Shown: piece after piece, positions 8,095 to 16,896 of the stretch
Numbering within the stretch: position 1 is the first letter of the stretch
Layout of the letters: the number at the start of each line of letters is the position of its first letter
Origin: Microbacterium sp. EST19A
Lineage (GTDB): Bacteria; Actinomycetota; Actinomycetes; Actinomycetales; Microbacteriaceae
Length of the DNA: 64,000 nucleotides
Direction: 5' to 3'
Assembly (NCBI RefSeq): GCF_019969685.1
Contig: NZ_JAHXYZ010000004.1
Span: 62,001 to 126,000 of the forward strand
Program-made: the position numbers and the translations under genes
Notes under the pieces: generated by a model
Databases searched by the model: none
Told to the model about the DNA's origin: nothing
The model's input: only the letters and a program-made list of their open reading frames with translations

Positions 8095-8954
8095 CCACGA
8101 TCACCCCGAACCGACGCCGTTTCCCGCGCAGCACCGTCCTGCTGATCTGGTCGACGCTGCTGGCCGTCACGGTCGGCATCGCCTTCCTCGTCCCGCTCTG
8201 GTGGACGTTCGTCAATTCGCTCCGACCGGGCGCGGAGACGTTCAGCTACCTCAACCCGCTGCAGTGGCAGACGTTCTTCACCACCACACCCACGCTCGAC
8301 AACTACGCCGCGCTGCTCGACAGCGACCTCGGCCGCGCCATCCTCAACTCGCTCTTCGTGAGCGTGGTGACGGTGATCGTCGGCCTGATCGTCTGCGCGA
8401 CGGCGGCGTTCGGGCTCTCGGCCTTCCGGTTCCGCGGGCAGGCGGCGCTCTTCTCGATCGTGATCCTCTCGTTCCTGATCCCGTTCGACGCGATCGCGAT
8501 CCCTCTCGCGTCGATGTTCCGCGATTGGCAGCTGCAGAACACCTTCCTCGGCCTCATCCTCCCGGGGATCGGCAACGGGATGGCGATCTTCCTACTGCGG
8601 ACGTTCTTCCTCGCGATTCCCGAGGAGCTCGTGGAAGCGGGCCGTCTGGACGGACTGGGCTGGTGGGGCATCTTCACGCGCATCTATCTGCCGCTGTCCC
8701 GGCCCGCCCTGATCGGGGCCGGTCTGATGCTGTTCCTCTTCCAGTGGCAGGCGTACGTCTGGCCGCTGCTGATGGGCACGGACGAGGAGCACATCCTCGG
8801 CCCGGTCGCGCTGTCGAACATGCAGGGGCAGTTCCAGGTGGACTACGGAGTGCTGTTCGCGGCCTCCATGATCCTCGTCCTCATCCCGCTGGCGATCATC
8901 CTCGCGTTCCAGCGGTACTTCATCCAGTCCGTCAGCACGACCGGGCTGAAGTAG
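8091..8954 (+). CDS. MalG-type sugar ABC transporter permease
   Basis: This 287-residue second permease starts at a GTG overlapping the MalF-type stop. It has an N-terminal helix (about 16-36), a large loop with PTLDNYAALL, and the EAA loop PEELVEAGRLDGLGWWGIFTRI typical of MalG proteins. C-terminal helices end in QSVSTTGLK, a common carbohydrate-permease tail. It pairs with the preceding permease to import the ligand of the lipoprotein at 5906. A 29-bp gap with its own ribosome site separates it from the nucleoside hydrolase. Confidence 0.88.
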   Translation: MTTITPNRRRFPRSTVLLIWSTLLAVTVGIAFLVPLWWTFVNSLRPGAETFSYLNPLQWQTFFTTTPTLDNYAALLDSDLGRAILNSLFVSVVTVIVGLIVCATAAFGLSAFRFRGQAALFSIVILSFLIPFDAIAIPLASMFRDWQLQNTFLGLILPGIGNGMAIFLLRTFFLAIPEELVEAGRLDGLGWWGIFTRIYLPLSRPALIGAGLMLFLFQWQAYVWPLLMGTDEEHILGPVALSNMQGQFQVDYGVLFAASMILVLIPLAIILAFQRYFIQSVSTTGLK

Positions 8955-8983
8955 CACCGATCCCCATGAAAGGCCCACACCAG

Positions 8984-9877
8984 ATGTCTGCAGTCCACCG
9001 CGTCATCCTCGACACCGACATCGGCACCGATGTCGACGACCTGATGGCCCTGGCGCTGATCCTCGGTTCGCCGAGCATCGAACTCCTCGGCGTCACCACC
9101 GTCTACGGAGACACCGCTCTGCGCGGACGGATGACGAAGCGCATCGCTGAGATCGCCGGCACGACGATCCCGGTGCACTCCGGGGAGTCGACGACGCTGT
9201 CCGGGCGCGATGTCTGGTGGGCGGGTCACGAAGGGAAGCTGTACGACGGGCTCGATCGTCACGCGCTCGACGGCACGGACGCGGTGAGCCACCTCGTCGA
9301 GACGGTCTGCGCGGCACCGGGCACGGTCGACGTGATGGCCATCGGGCCGTTGACGAACATCGCCGCGGCGATCTCCCGCGATCCGCGATTCGCCGCCGCC
9401 GTGCGCCACCTGTGGATCATGGGCGGCTCGTTCGCCGACGAGGAGCCCGAGCACAACCTCCGCAGCGACGCCGAGGCGGCCGCGATCGTCTTCGGCGCCG
9501 GCATCCCGACGACGGTGTCGGGGCTGGACGTCACCCGCCTCATCACCATGCGGCGCGACGCGCTGACGCGCATGAGCGCCGCCGGGCAGCTCGGTCGAGT
9601 GATCGAGGCGGAGATCACGCAGTGGTGGGAGTTCTGGGGCACCGAGTGGAATGTTCCGCACGACCCCGTGACGGTGCTCACCTTGACGCAGCCGGAATCC
9701 TTCACCTACTCGCCGGAGGGCCATGTCGAGATCGCGCGCGACGGCGACGAGGAGGGCATCAGCCGATTCCATGCCGGTGACGGCCGCACGAGGATCGTGA
9801 CCGGACTCGACGCCGACGCGGTCTCCGAGGCGATCGTCGCGGGCATCAGCGCCGCCGCGCGAGCGGGGCGGGTGTGA
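8984..9877 (+). CDS. Inosine/uridine-type nucleoside hydrolase
   Basis: This 297-residue member of the IunH family cleaves ribonucleosides to base plus ribose. The N-terminal calcium-binding cluster DTDIGTDVDD starts at residue 10. VMAIGPLTNIAAAI and the HNLRSDAEAA block match the family, and the late catalytic His lies in HDPVTV (about residue 226). The ATG at 8984 is preferred over an in-frame ATG at 8966 because GAAAGG (8968-8973) lies at ribosome-site distance from it. It is the last gene of the sugar ABC operon, so imported material may be a nucleoside or the enzyme may salvage ribose. The TGA is immediately followed by the stop of the convergent quinone reductase, with no spacer base. 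Confidence 0.88.
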   Translation: MSAVHRVILDTDIGTDVDDLMALALILGSPSIELLGVTTVYGDTALRGRMTKRIAEIAGTTIPVHSGESTTLSGRDVWWAGHEGKLYDGLDRHALDGTDAVSHLVETVCAAPGTVDVMAIGPLTNIAAAISRDPRFAAAVRHLWIMGGSFADEEPEHNLRSDAEAAAIVFGAGIPTTVSGLDVTRLITMRRDALTRMSAAGQLGRVIEAEITQWWEFWGTEWNVPHDPVTVLTLTQPESFTYSPEGHVEIARDGDEEGISRFHAGDGRTRIVTGLDADAVSEAIVAGISAAARAGRV

Positions 9878-10822
9878 CTACGGGACGAGGATGATCTTCC
9901 CCGAGACGGCGCCGGACTCCATGAGCTCATGGGCCTGCGCCGCTTCGGCGAGCGGCAGCGCCGGACCGAGCTCGATCGTGAAGTCGCCGGCCGCGAGGAG
10001 CTCGACGGTCTTCTGCAGGGCTTCCGCGCGCCAGGCGAGCTCCTCCGCGGTAAGCGGCACGGGCGAGCCTCCGGAGAACGCGCGGATGCCGAACGACGCG
10101 GCATCCGGCCCGCGCACGATGGTCGCGATCCGGTCGCGGTCGTCCACGAGGGCGAGCGACGTCTCGATCGCCTCGTCGGTGCCGGCGCAGTCCAGGACGA
10201 CGGTGACGGGTGCAGGCGCGGCATCCTTCACGCGCTCCCGGAGTCCCTCGTCGTACGAAACGGGGATGGCGCCCAGCTCGCGCAGGAGCTCATGGCGGGA
10301 AGGGCTGGCGGTGGCGATCACGGTCGCACCCCACGCCACGGCGAACTGCACGGCGAACTGGCCCACAGAGCCGGAACCGCCGTGGACCAGCAGCACGTCG
10401 CCCTCGGTCACGCCGAGCGAACGCAGCGACTGATAGGCGGTGCCCGCCGGGATGCCGATCGCCGCGCCCTCGGCTGCGGTGACGGCATCCGGGAGCTTCA
10501 CGAGCTTCTCGGTCTCGACCGCCAGCGCCGACGCGTACGTGCCCAGCGCATCGCGGACGGCGACACGGTCGCCGACCGCGAGATCGTCCACGCCCTCGCC
10601 GAGAGCCTCGACCACTCCGGCCCCGTCGAATCCGACGGGGCGAGGCTCGGTGATGTCCGGGGAAGGGCGCTTGCGGCTGCGGAGCTTCGCGTCGATGGGG
10701 TTCACTCCCGCGGCCTCGATCCGCACCACGGCCTCGCCGCGCGCCGCGACGGGGTCGGGGATCTCGATCTGGTGCAGGACTGCGGGGGATCCGAACTCGG
10801 TGTAGACGATCGCGCGTGCCAT
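9878..10822 (-). CDS. Zinc-type alcohol dehydrogenase-like NADPH:quinone oxidoreductase
   Basis: This 314-residue medium-chain dehydrogenase/reductase of the quinone-reductase branch has a GroES-like N-terminal domain with VNPIDAKLR and the nucleotide-binding segment VLLVHGGSGSVGQFAVQFA. It lacks the catalytic-zinc cysteines of true alcohol dehydrogenases, so a one- or two-electron reduction of quinones or enones with NADPH is likely. It is a single gene. Its ATG lies 7 bp after a TAGCCT -10 box, which implies a leaderless transcript. It ends directly against the nucleoside hydrolase stop. It follows hrpA on the same strand after 44 bp but appears to have its own promoter. Confidence 0.85.
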   Translation of the reverse strand: MARAIVYTEFGSPAVLHQIEIPDPVAARGEAVVRIEAAGVNPIDAKLRSRKRPSPDITEPRPVGFDGAGVVEALGEGVDDLAVGDRVAVRDALGTYASALAVETEKLVKLPDAVTAAEGAAIGIPAGTAYQSLRSLGVTEGDVLLVHGGSGSVGQFAVQFAVAWGATVIATASPSRHELLRELGAIPVSYDEGLRERVKDAAPAPVTVVLDCAGTDEAIETSLALVDDRDRIATIVRGPDAASFGIRAFSGGSPVPLTAEELAWRAEALQKTVELLAAGDFTIELGPALPLAEAAQAHELMESGAVSGKIILVP

Positions 10823-10829
10823 ACGATCC

Positions 10830-10835
10830 AGGCTA
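10830..10835 (-). promoter_or_regulatory. -10 box of the quinone reductase gene (leaderless start)
   Basis: On the minus strand TAGCCT is followed by seven bases (GGATCGT) and then ATG. There is no Shine-Dalgarno sequence. The spacing puts the transcription start at or next to the start codon. Confidence 0.55.
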
Positions 10836-10866
10836 CCCGCGTGCGTTTCGTCTCGTTGGCGCTCGC

Positions 10867-13800
10867 TCAACGACCGTTGCCGGCGAGGGCCTTCATGATC
10901 CGCTGCGGCGAGACGGGCTGCGCAGTGCCGAGGCGCTGCGCGAACACGCTGATGCGGTACTCCTCGAGCAGCCAGCGCACCTCGATGAGGGCAGGCCGAG
11001 CGTCGGCGGGGAGCGGGATCGTCCCGCCCGCGTCCTCGAAGGCCTTCGCCATGCGCTCGAACTCCGTCATGCGGGCGCGATCCTTGCCCGGCTCGGTCGT
11101 CAGGGTCTTGAGGCGGTCGAGCATGCCCTCGAGATACCGGGGGAAGTGCGCGAGGCGCTCGACGCCCGTCGCCGAGACGAATCCTGGATGCAGCAGCCCC
11201 GACAGCTGGGTGCGGATGTCGTTCAGCGGACCCAGCAGGGCGAGGGAGTTCTGCGCCTTGATCCCGCGCTCGACGTCTCGTGACTTCGTCAGGATCCGCG
11301 CGACGAGCGAGACGCAGGCGAACAGGTCGTCGACGAGGGATGCCGACACGGCATCGCGCACCCGGGTGAACTCGGCCTCGCTCCGCACGATCCCCGTTCC
11401 GCCTGTCGACGCGTCGATCACCCGCCGCGCGACCGCGGCCCGGCTGTCCTCGATCAGGGCGGCGGCGGATTGATAGGGGGAGGCCGCGAGGGCGAGCTTC
11501 TCCTGGCTGGTGAGGTGCTCCTGCACATAGGAGGACGGAGACGGGACGCCGAGCAGCACGAGTCGCAGCAGCCCGGAGCGGGTCGCCGCCGCCGCGGCAT
11601 CCGCGGTCGATTCGACCCGCACCGCGACCGTCTTGCCCTGATCGACGAGCGCCGGGTAGCCGCGCACGACGCCGCCCGCGACGCGGGTGTCGAGCACCTC
11701 GGGGAGCTCGTCGAAGGTCCACGACGTCAGACCGGTCTTCTCGATCGAGCCGGTGCTCGTCGCGGCGGCGACGACGGCGGAGGCCGCATCCCGCGCGCCG
11801 CGCGGACCGCGCGGAGGAGCGGCGATCGACCGTGCCACACTGCTGCGCGCCCGGTCGGAGAGCTGCGTCTGCAGGGCGCGCAGGTCGCGGTTCGATCCGG
11901 CGACCCGTCCGCGCTCGTCGACGGCGCGGAAGTTCATCCGCAGGTGCGCCGGCACGCGATCGTCCTCGAAGTCGCTCGCTGCGACCAGCTGATTCGCGAG
12001 CGGCTGGATGAGCCGGGCGAGTGCCTCTTTGAGCGTGCGCGGCGGCAGGCCGCCATGGTTCTCCGGCCCCTGATCGGCGAGCTCGGCGCCGAACTTCTCG
12101 GCCCAGTCCGCCGCAGGGACGACGTGACGGCGGATGGCCTTGGGGAGAGCCCGCAGCAGCCCGGTCACGAGTTCCGCGCGCAGACCCGGCACCTGCCAGT
12201 CGAAGCCGCGGTCTTCGATCTGCGCGAGCAGCGGCAGCGGCACGACCACGCTCACCCCGTCATCGTCGGCGCCGGGTTCGAAGCGATAGGCGAGTCCGAG
12301 CACCTGATCGCCCTGCGTCCACCGCGTGGGGAACTCGCTCTGATCAGCCCGGGCTTCGTCATCGAGCAGATCGGCCTCGCGCATGACCAGGAGCTTCGGA
12401 GTGGCCTGCAGCGCCTCGCGCCACCACGTCTCGAAGGAGCGCACGTCGAAGACGTCGGCGGGGATGCGCTCGTCGTAGAAGCGGAACACGGCCTCGTCGC
12501 CGGCGAGGATGTCGCGACGACGTTCGCGCTCCTCGAGCTTCTCCAGGCGCTTGCGGAGTTCGCCGTTGCTGCGCCAGAACGCGCTGACCCGCTTGTCGAT
12601 GCGCGACGGATCCCACTCGCCCTCGACGAGGGCGTGCCGCACGAAGAGCTCGCGGGACGCCGCCCGGTCGATGCGGGCGAACTGCACGCGTCGTCGGGGG
12701 ATGATCTCGACGCCGAACAGTGTGACCTTCTCGAACGCGACGGCGGCGCCGGCATCCTTCGACCAGTGCGGCTCGGTGACCTGCCGCTTGGCGAGGTCGC
12801 CGGCGAGGGGCTCGGCCCAGGCGGGATCGATCGCGGCCACCGTGCGCGCGAACGTGCGCGAGGTCTCGACGATCTCCGCCGCCATCACCGCCTGCGGGCT
12901 CTTCTTGCGCAGGCCCGAGCCCGGGAAGATCGAGAAGCGGATGCCGCGGGCCCCGCGGTACTCCGCGATGCGGCGACCCTTCGGTTCCTTCGCGGGGGAG
13001 TGCGCCTTGCCGGCCGGGGCCGTGCGCTCGTCGAGGATGCCGATCTGCGAGAGCAGGCCCGACAGCAGGGCGCGGTGGATCGCGTCCGGATCCGACGCTC
13101 CCTGCTTCTCCGAGGACTTGACCAGGGTCCGCAGCTGACGATGCACGTCGAACCACTCGCGCACCCGCACGTAGTTGAGGTGTTCCGAGCGGCAGAGCCG
13201 GCGGAAGGCGCTGGAGCCGAGCTCGCGCTGCTGCTCGCGCAGGTGGTTCCAGAGGTTCAGCAGCGTGAGGAAGTCGCTCGTCGGGTCGACGAAGCGGGCA
13301 TGCAGCCGATCCGCGGCCTCGCGGCGCTCCTCCGGCCGTTCGCGGACGTCCTGGATCGTCAGACCCGACACGATCGGCAGCACGTCGTTCGTGACCCCGT
13401 GGCGCCCGGCCTCGATCAGCATGCGGGCGAACCGCGGATCGATGGGCATGCGTGAGATGTCGCGACCGACGCGGGTGAGGTGCGGGGAGTCGTCGCGTCG
13501 CGACGGCTCGACCGCCCCGAGCTCGGTGAGCAGATCGAAGGCCGCCTTCACGCCTCGCGAGTCCGGCGGCGTGAGGAAGGGGAAGGCCGTGATGTCGCCG
13601 AAGCCGAGCGACAGCATCTGCAGGATGACCGAGGCGAGAGAGGTGCGCAGGATCTCGGGCTCGGTGAACTCCGGCCGCTTGTCGAAGTCCTCCTCGGAGT
13701 ACAGCCGGATCGCGATGCCGTCGCTGGTACGTCCGGCGCGGCCGGCGCGCTGGTTCGCCGAAGCCTGCGAGATCGCCTCGATCGGGAGCTGCTGCACCTT

Positions 13801-14766
13801 CGAACGATTGCTGTACCGCGAGATGCGGGCGGTGCCCGTGTCGATCACATAGCGGATGCCGGGAACCGTGAGGCTCGTCTCCGCGACGTTCGTGGCGAGG
13901 ACGACCCGGCGCCGCACGCCCGCCACGCGGGAGCGCTCGAAGACCCGATGCTGCTCCGCCGCCGACAGCCGTCCGTAGAGGGGGAGCACCTCGGTGGGGG
14001 AGCGATCCTTCGCGTACGCGCCGCGCACGGCATCCGCGGCATCCCGGATCTCGGCCTCGCCCGGCAGGAAGACGAGCACGTCGCCGGGCTCCTCGCGGTC
14101 GAGTTCCCGCAGCGCGGCGACGATCGCGGAGACCTCGTCCTCGTCCTCGGTCTCCTCGGTCTGCTCGCGGTAGCGGATCTCCACCGGGTACGTGCGACCG
14201 GACACCTCGATGATGGGTGCGGGTTCGCCGCCGGCCGGGGCGAAGTGCTTCGCGAAGCTCTCCGGATCGATCGTCGCCGAGGTGATGATCACCTTGAGGT
14301 CAGGGCGCTCCGGCAGGATGCGCACCAGGTACCCGATCAGGAAGTCGACGTTGAGCGAGCGCTCGTGCGCCTCGTCGATGATGATCGTGTCGTAGCGGGT
14401 GAGCAGGCGATCGCGGTGGATCTCGTTGAGGAGGATGCCGTCGGTCATCAGCGCGATGCGGGTCTCGTCGGAGACCTTGTCGGTGAAGCGCACCTTGTAG
14501 CCGACGAGGGTGCCCAGCTCGACCTGCAGCTCCTCCGCCACGCGCTCCGCGATGGTGCGGGCGGCCAGACGGCGCGGCTGCGTGTGCGCGATGCGCTCCC
14601 GGCCGAGCTCGAGCGCGATCTTCGGCAGCTGGGTGGTCTTTCCGGAACCGGTCGCGCCGGCGACGATCACGACCTGATGGTCGCGGATGGCGTCGGCGAT
14701 CTCCTCCCGGGCGGCGCTGACGGGCAGTTCCGGCGGGTAGATGATCACGGGAAGGGACGCAGACAT
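10867..14766 (-). CDS. hrpA: ATP-dependent RNA helicase HrpA
   Basis: This 1299-residue DEAH-box RNA helicase has Walker A GATGSGKT at 37-44 and DEAH in IIIDEAHERS. The motif VLATNVAETSLTVPGI and the QRAGRAGRTSDG block belong to the helicase C domain. HA2 and OB-like regions and a long C-terminal extension (DUF3418-type) complete the full-length HrpA architecture of about 1300 residues. HrpA homologues remodel RNA and rescue stalled ribosomes in E. coli; the same role here is inference. The ATG lies 8 bp from a TACGAT -10 box. That box forms half of an inverted repeat shared with the divergent membrane gene at 14810. Confidence 0.95.
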   Translation of the reverse strand: MSASLPVIIYPPELPVSAAREEIADAIRDHQVVIVAGATGSGKTTQLPKIALELGRERIAHTQPRRLAARTIAERVAEELQVELGTLVGYKVRFTDKVSDETRIALMTDGILLNEIHRDRLLTRYDTIIIDEAHERSLNVDFLIGYLVRILPERPDLKVIITSATIDPESFAKHFAPAGGEPAPIIEVSGRTYPVEIRYREQTEETEDEDEVSAIVAALRELDREEPGDVLVFLPGEAEIRDAADAVRGAYAKDRSPTEVLPLYGRLSAAEQHRVFERSRVAGVRRRVVLATNVAETSLTVPGIRYVIDTGTARISRYSNRSKVQQLPIEAISQASANQRAGRAGRTSDGIAIRLYSEEDFDKRPEFTEPEILRTSLASVILQMLSLGFGDITAFPFLTPPDSRGVKAAFDLLTELGAVEPSRRDDSPHLTRVGRDISRMPIDPRFARMLIEAGRHGVTNDVLPIVSGLTIQDVRERPEERREAADRLHARFVDPTSDFLTLLNLWNHLREQQRELGSSAFRRLCRSEHLNYVRVREWFDVHRQLRTLVKSSEKQGASDPDAIHRALLSGLLSQIGILDERTAPAGKAHSPAKEPKGRRIAEYRGARGIRFSIFPGSGLRKKSPQAVMAAEIVETSRTFARTVAAIDPAWAEPLAGDLAKRQVTEPHWSKDAGAAVAFEKVTLFGVEIIPRRRVQFARIDRAASRELFVRHALVEGEWDPSRIDKRVSAFWRSNGELRKRLEKLEERERRRDILAGDEAVFRFYDERIPADVFDVRSFETWWREALQATPKLLVMREADLLDDEARADQSEFPTRWTQGDQVLGLAYRFEPGADDDGVSVVVPLPLLAQIEDRGFDWQVPGLRAELVTGLLRALPKAIRRHVVPAADWAEKFGAELADQGPENHGGLPPRTLKEALARLIQPLANQLVAASDFEDDRVPAHLRMNFRAVDERGRVAGSNRDLRALQTQLSDRARSSVARSIAAPPRGPRGARDAASAVVAAATSTGSIEKTGLTSWTFDELPEVLDTRVAGGVVRGYPALVDQGKTVAVRVESTADAAAAATRSGLLRLVLLGVPSPSSYVQEHLTSQEKLALAASPYQSAAALIEDSRAAVARRVIDASTGGTGIVRSEAEFTRVRDAVSASLVDDLFACVSLVARILTKSRDVERGIKAQNSLALLGPLNDIRTQLSGLLHPGFVSATGVERLAHFPRYLEGMLDRLKTLTTEPGKDRARMTEFERMAKAFEDAGGTIPLPADARPALIEVRWLLEEYRISVFAQRLGTAQPVSPQRIMKALAGNGR

Positions 14767-14774
14767 AGCCCTCC

Positions 14775-14803
14775 ATCGTATGCCGGGAATCGCACCATAC
14801 GAT
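14775..14803. promoter_or_regulatory. Symmetric back-to-back promoters for hrpA and the divergent membrane gene
   Basis: ATCGTATG (14775-14782) and CATACGAT (14796-14803) are perfect inverted repeats 13 bp apart. Each contains a TACGAT -10 box pointing outward, 8 bp before the hrpA ATG and 6 bp before the GTG at 14810. The two -10 boxes are 17 bp apart, so each -35 position falls on the opposite -10 box. Confidence 0.55.
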
Positions 14804-14809
14804 CATGAG

Positions 14810-15991
14810 GTGACCAACGTCTTCCCACCCGTGAGCTGGCTTCGCGGATTCGGGCGCCCGCCGCGCATCCTCGGACTCGACGTCGCACGCGGTCTCGCGA
14901 TCCTCGGCATGGCCGGGGCGCACATCGGCGATACCCGCACCTTCGACTGGGGCGACCCGGGCTCGTGGACCGACCTGGTGAACGGCCGCTCCTCGATCCT
15001 GTTCGCGGTGCTCGCGGGGGTGTCGATCGCCCTGATGACCGGCCGCTCCGCCCTGCCGGAACGCGAGCGCCTTCCGTACCTCCGCCTCAGCCTGGTCGGA
15101 CGAGGAGCCGTGATCTTCGTCATCGGCCTCGCTCTGGAGATGCTGAACACCCCGATCGCCGTGATCCTCACGCTGTACGGGTTGATCTACGTCGCGGTGA
15201 TCCCGTTCCTGCGCTGGCGACCGTGGCAGCTGCTCACCGCCGCCGCCGTCCTCGCCCTCATCGGCCCGGCGCTGCTCGCCTTCCTCGCCGCCGTGGCGCT
15301 GCATCCGTTCGGCGCGGGCATCGGATTCGTGCTCTACGGCTCGTACCCGATCACGGTCTGGATGGCTCTCGTCCTGGGCGGCATGGCGCTGGGCCGCCTG
15401 CATGTCGAGCGGATCCGCACCGCGGTCGTCGCCCTCGCCGTCGGCATCCTGCTCGCGGTCGGGGGATACGGTCTGGGGGCAGCAGGGGCGGCGCTCGGCG
15501 CCGTGCCCGCCGAGTCGGGCGACGGTGCCTCGTTGTCCGCCCCGAGTGGATGGGCCGGGTATCCGGAGGCACTCGCGCAGAGCGATCCGCTCCAGGCGGC
15601 GATCTCCGCGGTGTTCGCGGTCGACCCGCACACCGGCGGGACGGCCGAGGTCCTCGGTTCCGGCGGGTTCGCGCTCGCCGTGGTCGCGCTGTGCCTGCTG
15701 CTGAGCCGACCCCTCCGCTGGCCGCTGCTGCCGCTGGGTGCGCTCGGATCTATGCCGTTGACGGCATACAGCGTGCACGTGGTGTCGATCGTGCTGCTCG
15801 TCGGTCCGGGCGGGTTCTTCACGAGCAACGCATTCTGGGGTCTGACGGCGATCGGACTGCTCCTCGGCGCGACCCTCTGGTCGATGTTCCTCGGACGCGG
15901 TCCGCTCGAGCGCCTCGTGGGGCGAGGGGCGTCGGCGATGGCGGGAATTCCCACCTTGCCTGTCATCACAGGTCATAGGCTGGATCCATGA
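14810..15991 (+). CDS. DUF1624/DUF418-like multi-pass membrane acyltransferase homologue
   Basis: This roughly 393-residue polytopic membrane protein has about ten helices. The N-terminal motif RILGLDVARGLAILGMAGAH matches the heparan-alpha-glucosaminide N-acetyltransferase-like (DUF1624) domain, which moves acyl groups across membranes. The C-terminal half with MPLTAYSVHVVSIVLL resembles DUF418. The GTG at 14810 is chosen for its distance from the TACGAT box. An in-frame ATG at 14780 would place the start upstream of that box. The stop overlaps the aldo/keto reductase ATG (ATGA), yet that gene also has its own promoter inside this coding end. The substrate is unknown; cell-envelope glycan acetylation is a guess. 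Confidence 0.7.
   Translation: MTNVFPPVSWLRGFGRPPRILGLDVARGLAILGMAGAHIGDTRTFDWGDPGSWTDLVNGRSSILFAVLAGVSIALMTGRSALPERERLPYLRLSLVGRGAVIFVIGLALEMLNTPIAVILTLYGLIYVAVIPFLRWRPWQLLTAAAVLALIGPALLAFLAAVALHPFGAGIGFVLYGSYPITVWMALVLGGMALGRLHVERIRTAVVALAVGILLAVGGYGLGAAGAALGAVPAESGDGASLSAPSGWAGYPEALAQSDPLQAAISAVFAVDPHTGGTAEVLGSGGFALAVVALCLLLSRPLRWPLLPLGALGSMPLTAYSVHVVSIVLLVGPGGFFTSNAFWGLTAIGLLLGATLWSMFLGRGPLERLVGRGASAMAGIPTLPVITGHRLDP
15976..15981 (+). promoter_or_regulatory. -10 box of the aldo/keto reductase gene inside the upstream coding end
   Basis: TAGGCT is followed by GGATCC and then the ATG at 15988 (6-bp gap). It overlaps the final codons of the membrane acyltransferase gene, so the reductase can be transcribed alone as a leaderless mRNA. 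Confidence 0.55.
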
Positions 15992-16824
15992 CCATTCCTG
16001 CACTCGAACTCAACGACGGCAACTCCATCCCCCAGCTCGGCTACGGCGTCTTCAAGGTGCCTGCCGATGAGACGGAGCGCGCGGTGAGCCAGGCCCTCGA
16101 GATCGGCTACCGTCACATCGACACCGCCGCCATCTACGGCAACGAGGAGGGCGTCGGCGCGGCCATCGCGTCCTCCGGCATCGCTCGCGACGAGCTGTTC
16201 ATCACGACGAAGCTCTGGAACGACCGCCACCACGACGAGGAGCCGCGTGCGGCCATCGCCGAGAGCCTGACGAAGCTCGGGCTCGAGAAGGTCGACCTCT
16301 ACCTCGTGCACTGGCCGACGCCCGCGAAGGACGACTACGTGCACGCCTTCGCCAAGCTCGTCGAGCTGCGCGAGGCGGGCCTGACCCGCAGCATCGGCGT
16401 CTCGAACTTCCTGGTCCCGCACCTGGAGCGCGTGGTGGACGAGACCGGCGTCGTGCCGGCCGTGAACCAGATCGAGCTGCACCCGGCCTACCAGCAGCGC
16501 GACGTGGTGGCGTGGTCCGACGAGCACGGCATCCGCACCGAGGCCTGGGGCCCGCTCGGCCAGGGCAAGTACGACCTCTTCGGCACGCCGGCTGTCGCCG
16601 ATGCCGCGGCGGCGCACGGAGTCACCCCCGCGCAGGCCGTCCTCCGCTGGCACCTGCAGAAGGGCATCATCGTCTTCCCGAAGTCGGTGCGTGCCGAGCG
16701 CCTGCGCGAGAACCTCGACGTGTTCGGCTTCACGCTGACCGACGCCGAGGTCGCGGCGATCGACGCCCTCGACCCCCTCGACGGTTCGGGTCGCGTCGGC
16801 TCGCACCCCGACGAGGTGAACTGA
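15988..16824 (+). CDS. Aldo/keto reductase (2,5-diketo-D-gluconate reductase-like)
   Basis: This 278-residue NADPH-dependent TIM-barrel reductase has the complete catalytic tetrad: Asp45, Tyr50 (DTAAIYGNE), Lys75 (TTKLWND) and His108 (LYLVHWP). The motif TRSIGVSNFLVPHLERV is the second AKR signature. KSVRAERLRENLDVF near the C-terminus is the cofactor-binding signature. It matches the AKR5-like bacterial group that reduces small aldehydes and ketones such as methylglyoxal or diketogluconate. It is followed by a strong hairpin, so it ends its transcript. The exact substrate is not determinable. Confidence 0.92.
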   Translation: MTIPALELNDGNSIPQLGYGVFKVPADETERAVSQALEIGYRHIDTAAIYGNEEGVGAAIASSGIARDELFITTKLWNDRHHDEEPRAAIAESLTKLGLEKVDLYLVHWPTPAKDDYVHAFAKLVELREAGLTRSIGVSNFLVPHLERVVDETGVVPAVNQIELHPAYQQRDVVAWSDEHGIRTEAWGPLGQGKYDLFGTPAVADAAAAHGVTPAQAVLRWHLQKGIIVFPKSVRAERLRENLDVFGFTLTDAEVAAIDALDPLDGSGRVGSHPDEVN

Positions 16825-16840
16825 CCCGTACTGCTCACAT

Positions 16841-16875
16841 GACGCCCCGTGTCGCGCTCCGCGACACGGGGCGTC
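16841..16875 (+). terminator. Strong hairpin terminator after the aldo/keto reductase gene
   Basis: GACGCCCCGTGTCGC (16841-16855) and its perfect complement (16861-16875) enclose the loop GCTCC, making a 15-bp uninterrupted stem 16 bp after the stop codon. It lacks a U-tract, as is common in high-GC actinobacteria. Confidence 0.8.
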
Positions 16876-16883
16876 GTCGTGGG

Positions 16884-16889
16884 TACCGT
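16884..16889 (+). promoter_or_regulatory. -10 box of the FMN reductase gene (leaderless start)
   Basis: TACCGT lies 7 bp (CGATGTC) before the ATG at 16897 and only 8 bp after the terminator stem. No ribosome site is visible. The arrangement separates this gene from the upstream reductase. Confidence 0.5.
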
Positions 16890-16896
16890 CGATGTC

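Noticed and set aside
14741..14809. Earlier start for the membrane acyltransferase-like gene
   Set aside because: It would begin inside or before the hrpA promoter half-site. The conserved part starts well after 14810.
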